Below are positions 7,759-16,126 of a stretch of DNA of 64,000 bases, piece after piece (position 1 is the first letter of the stretch; each line of letters begins with the position of its first letter). Made by a program: the position numbers and the translations under genes. This DNA comes from DASXMT01 sp963803065. Its GTDB lineage: Bacteria; Actinomycetota; Acidimicrobiia; Acidimicrobiales; RAAP-2. Location: the NCBI GenBank assembly GCA_963803065.1, contig CAWDKW010000007.1, positions 124,001 to 188,000 on the forward strand, read 5' to 3'. A model generated the notes under the pieces. That model saw only the letters and a program-made list of their open reading frames with translations. It did not search any database and had not been told where the DNA came from.

Positions 7759-9641
7759 GGCTTCCCTTCTTTCGCTGTCCCCGTCTCTGCCCGTGTCACG
7801 ACTTCCGTCTTTGCCTCCCCCTCCGGGGTGCCCTTTGCCTTCCCCTCCGGGTTGTCCGTTGCTGACCCCGCCGGGTTCCCCTCTGGCCCAACTGGTTTCT
7901 CCACTGGCGCCGCTGGTTCCGACGCCGGTCCGGCTGGTTTCGATGCCGGTTTCGAAACTGACGCTGCCGAGACCTTCGCCGATGTCTCTTCTGTCGGTGA
8001 TGGTGGCGCTCCGTTCGGGGTGACGGTGCGCCCATCGGGCAAGGAGGTGCCTCCACCGTCCACGCCGGTCTCCACCGCTTCAGGGTCCAGGGGCAGCTCG
8101 ACCACGAACCTGGCGCCACCTCCGGGCGCGTCCTCGATCCACACCGACCCACCGTGCAGGTGCACGTGCTCGGCCACCAGCGACAGGCCGAGACCGGTCC
8201 CTTCGCTCGAGCCCCGGCTTCCCGACGCCCGGCCCCGGTAAAAGCGTTCGAACAGATGGTGTCGGGCGGGGTCGGGTACGCCAGGACCGTGATCCTCGAC
8301 GGCGACCCGGACAGCGACGGGGGCCGCTCCCTGAGGAAGGGGTTCGGAACCCGTCGAAGCGGGCCCGCTCTCGACCACGACGCGGGACACGCCGTCGCCG
8401 TAGAGGCGGGCGTTGTCCACCAGGTTGGCGATGATCCGCTCGAATCGCCGTTTGTCGACTCGAAGGCGCAGCGACTCCACCTCGGGGGCCACGATGACCG
8501 CGAACCCCGCCGGCTGACGATTGCCGTCCTCGCCGATGGGTACCGTGGAAGCGACGGCCCGCCGCACCAGTTCACCGGGGCTGACGTCATCGAGCGACAG
8601 TTCGGCCGAACCGGCATCGAATCGCGAGATCTCCAACAGGTCGTCGACCATGCGCCGGAACCGGGACAGATCGGCTTCGAGCAACGAGAGGGCTCGCTGC
8701 GCCTGAAGCGACAGCTCCCCCCGGTGGGTCTCGAGCACGCCTACGGACGCCGACAAGGTAGTGAGGGGGGATCGAAGCTCGTGGCTGACGTCGGAGGTGA
8801 ACCGGGCCTCCCGCTCGATACGGCCCTGGAGGTTGCCGGCCATGCGGTTGAACGAGCCGGCCAGTGCCTTCAGGTCGGCGTCGTCACCTGCCTCCACCCT
8901 GGTCCCCAGCTCGCCGCCGGCGATGGCCACCGCGGCCTCGGAGATCCCCGACAACGGTCGCAGGACCCGGCCACTGGCCCATCGTCCGACCACGGCACCG
9001 GCGATGGTGGTCACCAACGCCGCGGCCCCCAGCGCCAGGGCCAGCACCCGCAGAGTGCGGGAGAGCTCGTCCAGGGAGAAGACCTCGAAATAGGAGGCCT
9101 GGACGGCAGTGAGGGGGACGCCCACGACGATCTCCGGGGTGCCTCCGAGGTCGAAGATCTGCGAGGCCGCTGTCCCCGAGATGACCATCTCGCGCATGGC
9201 CGCCGGGATGGCGCTCTGGCTCACGGACAAGGAGGTGTTGAACCACTGCTCGGTGTCGGCGCGGTAGAGCACCGACCGTGAGCCGGACAGGGCGTCGACC
9301 GATGCGAGGGGCTGGACCGGCGGGGTCCCCTTGGCCCGAAGCGCGTTCTGCACGAACGACGCATTGACGAAGGCCTGGTGCTGGGCGGCGGACTGCCGCT
9401 CGTTGACGAAGGCCTGACGGGCGGAGAAGTAGGTGATCCCGGCCAACAGGGCCGACAGGATGAAGGCGCCGACGGCGAAGGTGGCGGTGACCCGGGCCCG
9501 AAGCCCAAGTCGGGACCAGGTACGGATGCGGGTGGGGCGCCGCAACCAGGCTCGGGTACGGCGGGCATGGTCGGCAGCCTGGTCGGCATCGTTGAGGGAC
9601 TGAGCACGGGCTTCCGGTACGTCGATTGCGTGACCGGACAC
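7755..9641 (-). CDS. MtrB-like sensor histidine kinase with HAMP domain
   Basis: Membrane sensor kinase, 628 residues from the GTG at 9641, seven bases after the regulator stop. First membrane segment at about residues 50-75 (VTATFAVGAFILSALLAGI), an extracellular sensor of about 120 residues, a second membrane segment near 195-220, a HAMP domain, the phospho-acceptor H-box SDVSHELRSPLTTL near residue 287, the N-box ANLVDNARLYG, and G-boxes DHGPGVP and GTGLGLSLV. After the ATPase comes a disordered Pro/Ala/Lys/Glu tail of roughly 110 residues (ASKPASKPAGP...), unusual for this family. Pairs with the adjacent response regulator; the lipoprotein gene overlaps its 3' end. Confidence 0.9.
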   Translation of the reverse strand: MSGHAIDVPEARAQSLNDADQAADHARRTRAWLRRPTRIRTWSRLGLRARVTATFAVGAFILSALLAGITYFSARQAFVNERQSAAQHQAFVNASFVQNALRAKGTPPVQPLASVDALSGSRSVLYRADTEQWFNTSLSVSQSAIPAAMREMVISGTAASQIFDLGGTPEIVVGVPLTAVQASYFEVFSLDELSRTLRVLALALGAAALVTTIAGAVVGRWASGRVLRPLSGISEAAVAIAGGELGTRVEAGDDADLKALAGSFNRMAGNLQGRIEREARFTSDVSHELRSPLTTLSASVGVLETHRGELSLQAQRALSLLEADLSRFRRMVDDLLEISRFDAGSAELSLDDVSPGELVRRAVASTVPIGEDGNRQPAGFAVIVAPEVESLRLRVDKRRFERIIANLVDNARLYGDGVSRVVVESGPASTGSEPLPQGAAPVAVRVAVEDHGPGVPDPARHHLFERFYRGRASGSRGSSEGTGLGLSLVAEHVHLHGGSVWIEDAPGGGARFVVELPLDPEAVETGVDGGGTSLPDGRTVTPNGAPPSPTEETSAKVSAASVSKPASKPAGPASEPAAPVEKPVGPEGNPAGSATDNPEGKAKGTPEGEAKTEVVTRAETGTAKEGKP

Positions 9642-9648
9642 CGGGAGC

Positions 9649-10341
9649 TCAGACCGCCAGCTTGTAGCCCATGCCTCGGACGGTGAGGATGAACTGAGGA
9701 TTGGCCGGGTCCGGTTCGACCTTGGTACGCAGCCGTCGGACGTGTACGTCGACCAGGCGTCCGTCACCGAAGTAGTCGTAGCCCCACACCCGCTCGAGCA
9801 GCTGTTCCCTGCTCAGTACCTTGCCCGGGTTCTCGGCCAGTTCGCAGAGCAGGCGGAATTCGGTGCGGGTGCAGTGCACCTCGACCCCGGCCCGCCGGAC
9901 CACCCCGGCGTCGGGGATGAGCTCCACGTCCCCGAAGGTCAGGGCGTCGGGGCCGTGGTCGACCGGGCGGGCCCGGCGGAGGAGGGCCCGGATCCGTGCG
10001 GCCAGTTCCTTGGCCACAAAGGGCTTGGTCACGTAGTCGTCGGCGCCGGCCTCCAGACCGGCGACCACGTCGTGGGTATCGGAGCGCGCCGTGACCATGA
10101 TCACCGGGACCGTGCTCTGGCGACGGAGCGTCCGGCAGGCCTCGAAGCCGTCGATCCCCGGGAGCATCAGGTCGATCAGGACGAGCTCGGCCGGTTGGTC
10201 GGTGAAGCGGGACACGCCCTCTTCCCCACTGGCGACGTCGTCGACGGTATAGCCCTCGTCTTCCAACGCCAGGCGCATCGACGAGCGGATCCGCTCGTCG
10301 TCCTCGATGATCAAGATGCGGCTCATCGCTCCTTGGTTCAC
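9649..10341 (-). CDS. MtrA-like OmpR-family response regulator
   Basis: DNA-binding two-component regulator. The N-terminal receiver has the acidic pocket IIEDDE, phospho-acceptor Asp in LIDLMLPGIDG, and the switch Thr and Lys (MVTARS, VTKPF). The C-terminal winged helix ends REQLLERVWGYDYFGDGRLVDVHVRRLRTKVEPDPANPQFILTVRGMGYKL, very like MtrA, which controls cell wall and division genes in actinobacteria. The start may be the GTG at 10341 or the ATG at 10326 (SRILIIEDD). AGGAG lies only 2 bases before that ATG, so the upstream GTG was kept. The substrate-binding gene ends 4 bases before this GTG. Confidence 0.92.
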   Translation of the reverse strand: MNQGAMSRILIIEDDERIRSSMRLALEDEGYTVDDVASGEEGVSRFTDQPAELVLIDLMLPGIDGFEACRTLRRQSTVPVIMVTARSDTHDVVAGLEAGADDYVTKPFVAKELAARIRALLRRARPVDHGPDALTFGDVELIPDAGVVRRAGVEVHCTRTEFRLLCELAENPGKVLSREQLLERVWGYDYFGDGRLVDVHVRRLRTKVEPDPANPQFILTVRGMGYKLAV

Positions 10342-10345
10342 TCGC

Positions 10346-12022
10346 TCAGGAATTCAGCCAGATCTGACCGGGCCAGACGACCCCTGCGATCAGCCCGAAC
10401 GCCGGGGAACCGGCTGGTGTGGTCGGGTTGTTGAAATTCTCAACCTGTGGTTGTGAGGCTACTGCCCAGACGTTCCGGTCGGTCCAGATGTAGGGAAGGT
10501 CCTTGGCCATGAGCTTGGACACCTGTTGGTAGGCCTGGGCGCGGGTAGCCGGGTCGGCCGATTGGCGCCCCTTGATCAGCGCCGTCTCCATGGCCTGGTC
10601 GGTGTTCCGGGCCATGTTGATGGAGAACGCCGAGTTGATCTGGGTCGGGCTCCAGAAGATGTAGTTGAGGTCCGGATCGGTGGCCGAGAACTGGGTCCAC
10701 ACCTGGGCCTGGAATTTTCCGGTCAGGGCGGTGTTGATGATCTGGTCCTGTTGGACCGGGGAGAGGGAGACCTGGATCCCGACGTTGGCCAGTTGCTGTT
10801 GGAGGAACTGTCCGATCTTGGAGTCGAACGAGTCGGGGACGTGATTGATGGTGACCGAGACCGGCTTGCCGGTCTGATGAGCCACCGTGGCGATCAACTT
10901 CCTCGCCTTGGACGGGTTGTACGCCGGATAGCCGTCCGGCGCGTAATACGGGGAGCCGGCCACGAACGGGCCGTTCGACGGCGGGTTGACGTTCTGGTCG
11001 ATCACGGCGGCGTACTGCTTGGAGTTGATGGCCATGGCCACGGCCTGACGAACGGACAGGTTGTCGAACGGAGACGCCGACAAGTTGAGCAACAGGCAAT
11101 TCATGTCCGGCTCCCCGATCAGGTGGGTCTTGTCGTCGATGTACGAGAGGGACGGGTTTCCCTGCAGCGCCTTGACCACCGATGAGGTATCGGTCTGGAT
11201 CAGATCGACGCTGCCGGACAGCAGGCTGTTGAGCAGGGCCTGGCTGTCGGGGATGGGCCGGTACTCGATCGTGTCCAAGTAGGGAAGGCCGGGCCGCCAG
11301 TAGTTGGGGTTTCGATGGGCGGTGAAATGGTCGTTCTGAGCCCATTCACCGAAGGCAAAGGGGCCCGTCCCGATCGGATGGGACGTCCCGGTGGAGCTCT
11401 TCAACATGGCCGGGGCGGCAATGTAGGCCACCTGTCCTCCGATACCGCCGGCCAGGTAGAAGTCGAAGGGAACCCATGGATCCTTCATGGTCACGGTGAC
11501 GACCAGAGGGCTGGTCACCGCGATGGTGTCGATGTTGGTGAGCGCAGAACCGGTCAGGAGCGAGGCCTTCTGGGCTTCGAAGTTGGTAGCTATGGCCGCG
11601 CCATCGCAGGGCGTGCCGTCGTGGAAGGCGACGTTGGGCCGCATGGTCACGGTCCATACCGAGTAGTCGGGGTTGGGCGTCACCGACTGGGCCAGGTAGG
11701 GCTGCACCTTTCCGTTGGCGTCGATGATGGTCAACGGGTCGAACACGGTACGGGCGTACTGGACGCCCGGCGTGTCGAAGGTGGCCGTCGTGGGATCGAA
11801 GCCCTTCTCCTCGGCGGTGGTCCCGAAGACCAGCTTGCCGCCCTTTTTGGGTTTGGCCGTCGAAATGCCGTTGGCGTGCTTGGTCCCCGAGCTGTTCGAT
11901 GCGGACTGGGCCGCCGAGGCCCGTCCGGTCAACAGCCCGCCGGTGGCCCCGGCCAGGGTCAACCCGGCCGCCGCCGCAGTTCCCCTGGCCAGAAACGAGC
12001 GTCGATCGATCGGATTCGGCAT
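10346..12022 (-). CDS. ABC transporter substrate-binding protein, family 5, Tat-exported
   Basis: 558 residues. The N-terminus DRRSFLARGTAAAAGLTLAGATGG is a twin-arginine signal, so the protein is exported folded. The mature part is a peptide/nickel-type (SBP_bac_5) binding protein: LVFGTTAEEKGFDPT, YARTVFDPLTIIDANGKVQPYLAQSVTPNPDYSVWTVTMRPNVAFHDGTP, and IGTGPFAFGEW. No permease or ATPase genes are adjacent, so it is an orphan binding protein. It lies upstream of the MtrA-like gene on the same strand with almost no gap and may share its transcript. The ligand is unknown, probably a peptide or similar small molecule. Confidence 0.88.
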   Translation of the reverse strand: MPNPIDRRSFLARGTAAAAGLTLAGATGGLLTGRASAAQSASNSSGTKHANGISTAKPKKGGKLVFGTTAEEKGFDPTTATFDTPGVQYARTVFDPLTIIDANGKVQPYLAQSVTPNPDYSVWTVTMRPNVAFHDGTPCDGAAIATNFEAQKASLLTGSALTNIDTIAVTSPLVVTVTMKDPWVPFDFYLAGGIGGQVAYIAAPAMLKSSTGTSHPIGTGPFAFGEWAQNDHFTAHRNPNYWRPGLPYLDTIEYRPIPDSQALLNSLLSGSVDLIQTDTSSVVKALQGNPSLSYIDDKTHLIGEPDMNCLLLNLSASPFDNLSVRQAVAMAINSKQYAAVIDQNVNPPSNGPFVAGSPYYAPDGYPAYNPSKARKLIATVAHQTGKPVSVTINHVPDSFDSKIGQFLQQQLANVGIQVSLSPVQQDQIINTALTGKFQAQVWTQFSATDPDLNYIFWSPTQINSAFSINMARNTDQAMETALIKGRQSADPATRAQAYQQVSKLMAKDLPYIWTDRNVWAVASQPQVENFNNPTTPAGSPAFGLIAGVVWPGQIWLNS

Positions 12023-12176
12023 TGTCCCCCTCGTGCGTGCGGTCCGGAGTCGTCGGTGTCACCGACGGAGGCCGTCAACCCTGCCCCACCCGGGGCTCCC
12101 CCGGAGTGACGATACCGCGACGTCACCCGTCCGGGGGTGCAGCCTCCGGGTGCCCGTCCGGACCACCCTCGCCGGT

Positions 12177-12182
12177 TACCCT
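12177..12182 (+). promoter_or_regulatory. -10 box of xerC (leaderless)
   Basis: TACCCT ends 6 bases before the ATG at 12189. No ribosome-binding site lies between them. Confidence 0.4.
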
Positions 12183-12188
12183 GGGGCT

Positions 12189-13205
12189 ATGTGGGAACTG
12201 GCTGCATTTCACCGTTCCCTGGGCGGTCTGTCGCCGGCGACGGTACGGGCCTATGCCTCGGACCTCGATGCGTTTACGTCGTGGGCAGAACGGGGCGGGG
12301 CACACGGGCCCGCGGATGTCGACCGGATCGTGCTGCGCCGCTACTTGGCCTACCTGGCCACACGACGCTACGCCAAGGCCACCATTGCCCGGAAGGCCGC
12401 AGCGGTGCGGACCTACTTCTCGTGGTGCCACCGGCGGGGTCTGATCGCCGGCGATCCCTCTGCTCGGCTGTCGGCCCCCAAGCCCGCCTCCCGCCTGCCC
12501 CGGGTGCTCGGTCGCAACGAGCTGCAGGGCCTTCTGGAGCCCGAGGGCACCGCGCCGCCAGCGGCGCCCAGCGGCACCGCGCCGCCAGCGGCGCCCAGCG
12601 GCACCGCGCCGCCAGCGGCGCCCAGCGGCACCGCGCCGCCAGCGGCGCCCAGCGGCACCGCGCCGCCAGCGGCGCCCAGCGGCACCGCGCCGCCAACCCA
12701 GCTCGAGGAAGCCGTGCGCCTTCGTGACGACGCCGTCCTCGAGCTCCTCTACGGGAGCGGGCTCCGGGTGGCCGAGCTGTGCGGGCTCGATCGTGACCGA
12801 CTCGACGTGGGTCGCCGGCTGGTCGTGGTCATCGGCAAGGGGGACAAGGAGCGACAGGTGCTCATGCACGACCGCTGCGCCGAGGCCGTGTCCCGCTGGG
12901 TCCACGATGGCCTCAGCGTGCTGGTCAAGCCCTCCAGCCCGCCCGGGGCCCTGTTCCTCAACCAGCGAGGCAACCGCCTGGGGCCGAGAGACGTCCGGCG
13001 CATCCTCGATCGGCGCTCGCCGGTGCCCACCCATCCCCACGCCCTGCGCCACACCTTCGCCACCCATCTCCTCGATGGAGGAGCCGACCTCCGGGTGGTC
13101 CAGGAGCTCCTCGGGCATGCCAGCCTGCAGACCACCCAGGTGTACACCCACGTCAGCAAGGAGCGGCTCCTCACCGTGTACGAGGACACCCACCCACGAG
13201 CGTAG
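12189..13205 (+). CDS. xerC: Tyrosine recombinase XerC with inserted 9-residue repeats
   Basis: Site-specific recombinase that resolves chromosome dimers at dif with XerD. 338 residues, about 40 longer than usual. The N-terminal core-binding domain (FHRSLGGLSPATVRAYASDLDAF) spans residues 1-110. The catalytic domain has Arg in GSGLRVAELCGL, Lys in IGKGDKERQV, the HALRH box, GHASLQTTQ and the Tyr in VYTH. Between the two domains lie five exact copies of GTAPPAAPS and a partial sixth, encoded by 27-bp repeats. This falls in the interdomain linker, so activity is probably kept. It lies just upstream of rpsB, a common actinobacterial position, which argues against a mobile-element integrase. Confidence 0.9.
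   Translation: MWELAAFHRSLGGLSPATVRAYASDLDAFTSWAERGGAHGPADVDRIVLRRYLAYLATRRYAKATIARKAAAVRTYFSWCHRRGLIAGDPSARLSAPKPASRLPRVLGRNELQGLLEPEGTAPPAAPSGTAPPAAPSGTAPPAAPSGTAPPAAPSGTAPPAAPSGTAPPTQLEEAVRLRDDAVLELLYGSGLRVAELCGLDRDRLDVGRRLVVVIGKGDKERQVLMHDRCAEAVSRWVHDGLSVLVKPSSPPGALFLNQRGNRLGPRDVRRILDRRSPVPTHPHALRHTFATHLLDGGADLRVVQELLGHASLQTTQVYTHVSKERLLTVYEDTHPRA
12546..12695 (+). repeat. 27-bp tandem repeat, five copies plus a partial, inside xerC
   Basis: Exact units start at 12546, 12573, 12600, 12627 and 12654, followed by a 15-base partial at 12681. Each encodes GTAPPAAPS. Copies look identical at DNA level, which indicates recent expansion. Confidence 0.95.
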
Positions 13206-13314
13206 GACGATGCCGGGTGGAGCCAGGGGAAGAAGGCTGTATTATCGGTGTGCTCCATCCGTCCGGAGGAGCGAATCGCGCGAACACTCACGCACCCGGC
13301 CGCGTCCACGGTCG

Positions 13315-13330
13315 CCCCACCGTGGTGGGG
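13315..13330 (+). promoter_or_regulatory. Hairpin in the rpsB leader
   Basis: CCCCAC (13315-13320) and GTGGGG (13325-13330) with loop CGTG lie 41 bases before rpsB in a 166-base leader. TATTAT at 13240-13245 upstream is a possible -10 without a clear -35. The leader could carry S2 autoregulation, as is known for rpsB in other bacteria; this is inference. Confidence 0.3.
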
Positions 13331-13371
13331 TGCTGCAGCCGGGGAGGACGAACCGTTGGAAGGAGCAGTAG

Positions 13372-14517
13372 ATGGCTGTCGTCACGATGAAGCAACTCCT
13401 CGGGGCCGGGGTCCACTTCGGGCACCAGACCCGCCGGTGGAACCCGAAGATGCGTCGGTTCATCCTCGGAGAGCGCAACGGGATCTACCTGATCGACCTG
13501 CGCCAGACCATGAAGGGCATCGAGGAGTCCTACGCCTACACCCGCGACTTGGTTGCCGGTGGGGGGACCATCCTCTTTGTGGGAACGAAGAAGCAGACCC
13601 AGGGCCCCGTGGCCACCTACGCCGAGGCCTGCGGCATGCCCTATGTGAACGAGCGGTGGCTCGGCGGCATGCTCACCAACTTCCAGACCGTGTCCACCCG
13701 GGTGAAGCGGATGCAGGAGTTCGAGGCCATGCAGAAGGCCGGCGACTTCGACGCCATGCCCAAGAAAGAGGCGCTTCGCCACACCCGTGAGCTCGAGAAG
13801 CTCCAGCGCAACCTGGGCGGCATCCGCGGCCTCGACCACCTGCCCGACGCAATCTTCGTCATCGACACGAAGAAGGAGCACATCGCGGTGACCGAGGCCA
13901 ACAAGCTCGGCCTGCCCATCGTGGCCGTGGTGGACACCAACTGCGACCCCGATGTGATCTCCCACGTGATCCCGGGGAACGACGACGCCATCCGGTCGGG
14001 CACCCTCCTCTGCCGTGTCATCGCCGAGGCGGTGGTGGAGGGGCGCTTCATCGCCCAACAGCGCCCGGCCAAGGCTCCGGCTCCCGAAGCAGGGACGCCG
14101 GCCAATGCGGCGGCGAAGGTGCCGGCCCCCCCGGCTACGGCTCCGGCCGCCACCCCTGGTGCCGCCGCCGCACCCCCGGCTGCCGGTCCCGCCCCGGACG
14201 CTGGCGCTGCGCCCGCCGCTGGCGCTGCGCCCGCCGCCGGCGCTCCGGCCCCTCCGGCTGGTCCGGCCGCACCCCCGATTCCCCCGCCGCCTGCCTCGGT
14301 CGCAGCTCCCCAACCCGCGCCGGCCCCCGAGGCCGCGGCGCCCCCCGCCCCGGCTGCCCCCCCGGCCACCGCTCCGGCACCGGCTTCGGTGGCGGCCCCC
14401 CAACCTCAGCCCGCCGCCGCGCCGACCGAGCCCGCCGCGCCGACCGAGCCCGCCGCCGCGCCGACCGAGCCCGCCGCCGCCCCGGCCCAGGGCCCAACTG
14501 CCACCGAGGAGGCCTGA
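13372..14517 (+). CDS. rpsB: 30S ribosomal protein S2 with long Ala/Pro-rich tail
   Basis: Ribosomal protein uS2 of the small subunit. The conserved core (MAVVTMKQLLGAGVHFGHQTRRWNPKM ... YVNERWLGGMLTN ... IVAVVDTNCDPD ... PGNDDAIRSGTLLCRVIAEAV) ends near residue 228. Then follow about 150 residues almost entirely Ala, Pro, Gly, Thr and Glu, making 381 residues against about 240-300 in most bacteria. The tail contains small in-frame DNA duplications (18-bp unit at 14201 and 14219; PTEPAA-type units at 14424-14480). The ATG has GGAAGGAG upstream. It heads the rpsB-tsf-pyrH-frr run; tsf starts 2 bases after its stop. Confidence 0.96.
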   Translation: MAVVTMKQLLGAGVHFGHQTRRWNPKMRRFILGERNGIYLIDLRQTMKGIEESYAYTRDLVAGGGTILFVGTKKQTQGPVATYAEACGMPYVNERWLGGMLTNFQTVSTRVKRMQEFEAMQKAGDFDAMPKKEALRHTRELEKLQRNLGGIRGLDHLPDAIFVIDTKKEHIAVTEANKLGLPIVAVVDTNCDPDVISHVIPGNDDAIRSGTLLCRVIAEAVVEGRFIAQQRPAKAPAPEAGTPANAAAKVPAPPATAPAATPGAAAAPPAAGPAPDAGAAPAAGAAPAAGAPAPPAGPAAPPIPPPPASVAAPQPAPAPEAAAPPAPAAPPATAPAPASVAAPQPQPAAAPTEPAAPTEPAAAPTEPAAAPAQGPTATEEA

Positions 14518-14519
14518 CC

Positions 14520-15314
14520 ATGCCCGATTTCACCGCCAAGGACGTCCAAGCCCTACGCCAAGCCTCTGGCGCTGGCATGCTCGACGCCAAGAAGGCGCTC
14601 GAGGCCACGGGGGGCAACATGGACGAAGCAACCAAGTGGCTGCGGGTACAGGGTCTCGGGAGCGCCGACCGGCGAGCGGGCCGTGAGGCCACCCAGGGGG
14701 CCGTCGCCGTGGCCAAGGACGGGAACGCCGCCGCCATTGTGGAACTGAAATCCGAGACCGACTTTGTGGCCAAGTCCGACGAGTTCGTCAGCCTGGCCGA
14801 TGAGCTGGCCCGCCTGGCGGCCACCAAGGGCGAGGCCGCGGTGTCCGAGCGGCAGGACGAGGTCGACCGCTTGCGGGCCACGCTCAAGGAGAACATCTCG
14901 GTGGGCGAGGTCGTCCGCATCGAGGCCGAGGCGGACGGCGCGGTGGACACGTACCTCCATCTGCAGGCCGGTCGGGGCGTGAACGCAGTGATCGTCGCGA
15001 TCAAGGGCGGCGACGAGGCCCTGGCCCACGACGTTGCCGCCCATATCGCCTTCACCCGGCCCGGGTACATCACACGGGACGAGGTGCCGGCAGCCGAGGT
15101 CGACGCCGAACGGGCCACGGTCGAAGCGATCGCCCGCAACGAGGGCAAGCCCGATGCGGCCCTGCCCAAGATCATCGAAGGTCGGCTGAACGGCTGGTAC
15201 AAGAACCGCGTCCTGGTCGATCAGGCCTACATCAAGGACGAGAAGAAGACCATCGCAACGCTGCTCGGCCCGGCCGTGGTGACCGGGTTCGCCCAGGTCG
15301 TCATCGGCGACTGA
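14520..15314 (+). CDS. tsf: Elongation factor Ts
   Basis: Nucleotide-exchange factor for EF-Tu. 264 residues. The N-terminal UBA-like domain (VQALRQASGAGMLDAKKALEATGGNMDEATKWLR) is followed by the hallmark SETDFVAKSDEF and a dimerisation domain ending in NRVLVDQAYIKDEKKTIATLL. The ATG lies 2 bases after the rpsB stop, the normal rpsB-tsf arrangement. Confidence 0.97.
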   Translation: MPDFTAKDVQALRQASGAGMLDAKKALEATGGNMDEATKWLRVQGLGSADRRAGREATQGAVAVAKDGNAAAIVELKSETDFVAKSDEFVSLADELARLAATKGEAAVSERQDEVDRLRATLKENISVGEVVRIEAEADGAVDTYLHLQAGRGVNAVIVAIKGGDEALAHDVAAHIAFTRPGYITRDEVPAAEVDAERATVEAIARNEGKPDAALPKIIEGRLNGWYKNRVLVDQAYIKDEKKTIATLLGPAVVTGFAQVVIGD

Positions 15315-15325
15315 GGGACGAGGCG

Positions 15326-16045
15326 GTGGGGGACCGGCGGCGCATCGTCTTGAAGATGTCGGGGGAGGCTCTGGCTTCCTCGGCCTCCGACGAGACCATC
15401 GACGCGTCGGTGGTGGAACGCATCGCCGCCGAGATCGCCCGGGCTCGGGGCGAGCTCGACCTGGAGCTCGCCGTGATGGTCGGTGGCGGCAACATCTGGC
15501 GCGGCACCACCGGCGCCGGTGCGGGGATGGACCGGGCCACGTCGGACACCATGGGCATGCTGGGCACGGTCATCAATGCCCTTGCCCTCCAGGACGCGTT
15601 GGAGCACCACGACCAGCCCACCCGGGTGCTGTCGGCCGTGCAGATGGCCGAGGTGGCCGAGCCCTACATCCGCCGCCGGGCTATCCGGCACCTGGAGAAG
15701 GGCCGGATCGTGGTCTTCGCTGCCGGAATGGGCAACCCCTTCTTCACGACCGACACCTCGGCTGCGTTGCGCGCCGCCGAGATCGAGGCCGAGCTGCTGT
15801 GCAAGGGTACCCACGGCGGGGTTGACGGCGTCTACACCGCCGATCCCAAGCTCGACCCGACCGCCACCCGCTACGACGAGGTGTCGTTCATGGAGGTGGT
15901 CGCGAAGGACCTCCGGGTCATGGATCTGACCGCCATCACCTTCTGCAAGGACAACGGGCTTCCCATCTTGGTCTTCGACCTGATGGGACCGGGGAACATC
16001 ATGAAGGCCCTGGGTGGCGAGCCCATCGGGACCCTGGTCCGATGA
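15326..16045 (+). CDS. pyrH: UMP kinase
   Basis: Bacterial-type uridylate kinase of the amino-acid kinase fold, converting UMP to UDP and usually regulated by GTP and UTP. 239 residues from the GTG at 15326. Motifs: RIVLKMSGEAL at the N-terminus, MVGGGNIWRG, RATSDTMGMLGTVINALALQDAL, GMGNPFFTTDTSAALRAAEI and CKGTHGGVDGVYTADPK. Start codon lies 11 bases after the tsf stop, so it is part of the same operon. Confidence 0.96.
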   Translation: MGDRRRIVLKMSGEALASSASDETIDASVVERIAAEIARARGELDLELAVMVGGGNIWRGTTGAGAGMDRATSDTMGMLGTVINALALQDALEHHDQPTRVLSAVQMAEVAEPYIRRRAIRHLEKGRIVVFAAGMGNPFFTTDTSAALRAAEIEAELLCKGTHGGVDGVYTADPKLDPTATRYDEVSFMEVVAKDLRVMDLTAITFCKDNGLPILVFDLMGPGNIMKALGGEPIGTLVR

Positions 16046-16111
16046 GCCCGGCCCGGATACGCCGAATTCCCAGCTGGGGGCTGCGAAGGGATACAGGGCG
16101 GTCATCGTCGC

Positions 16112-16117
16112 TACGCT
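16112..16117 (+). promoter_or_regulatory. -10 box before frr
   Basis: TACGCT lies 9 bases before the ATG at 16127 in the 81-base gap after pyrH. It could give frr its own leaderless transcript. Confidence 0.35.
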
Positions 16118-16126
16118 GGTCTGTCG

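Noticed and set aside
12546..12695. 27-bp repeats considered as a CRISPR array
   Set aside because: Units are directly adjacent with no spacers and lie in frame within xerC.
12189..13205. XerC as the integrase of the downstream island
   Set aside because: It is 25 kb from the tRNA, has normal high-G+C codon use and sits next to rpsB as in other actinobacteria.
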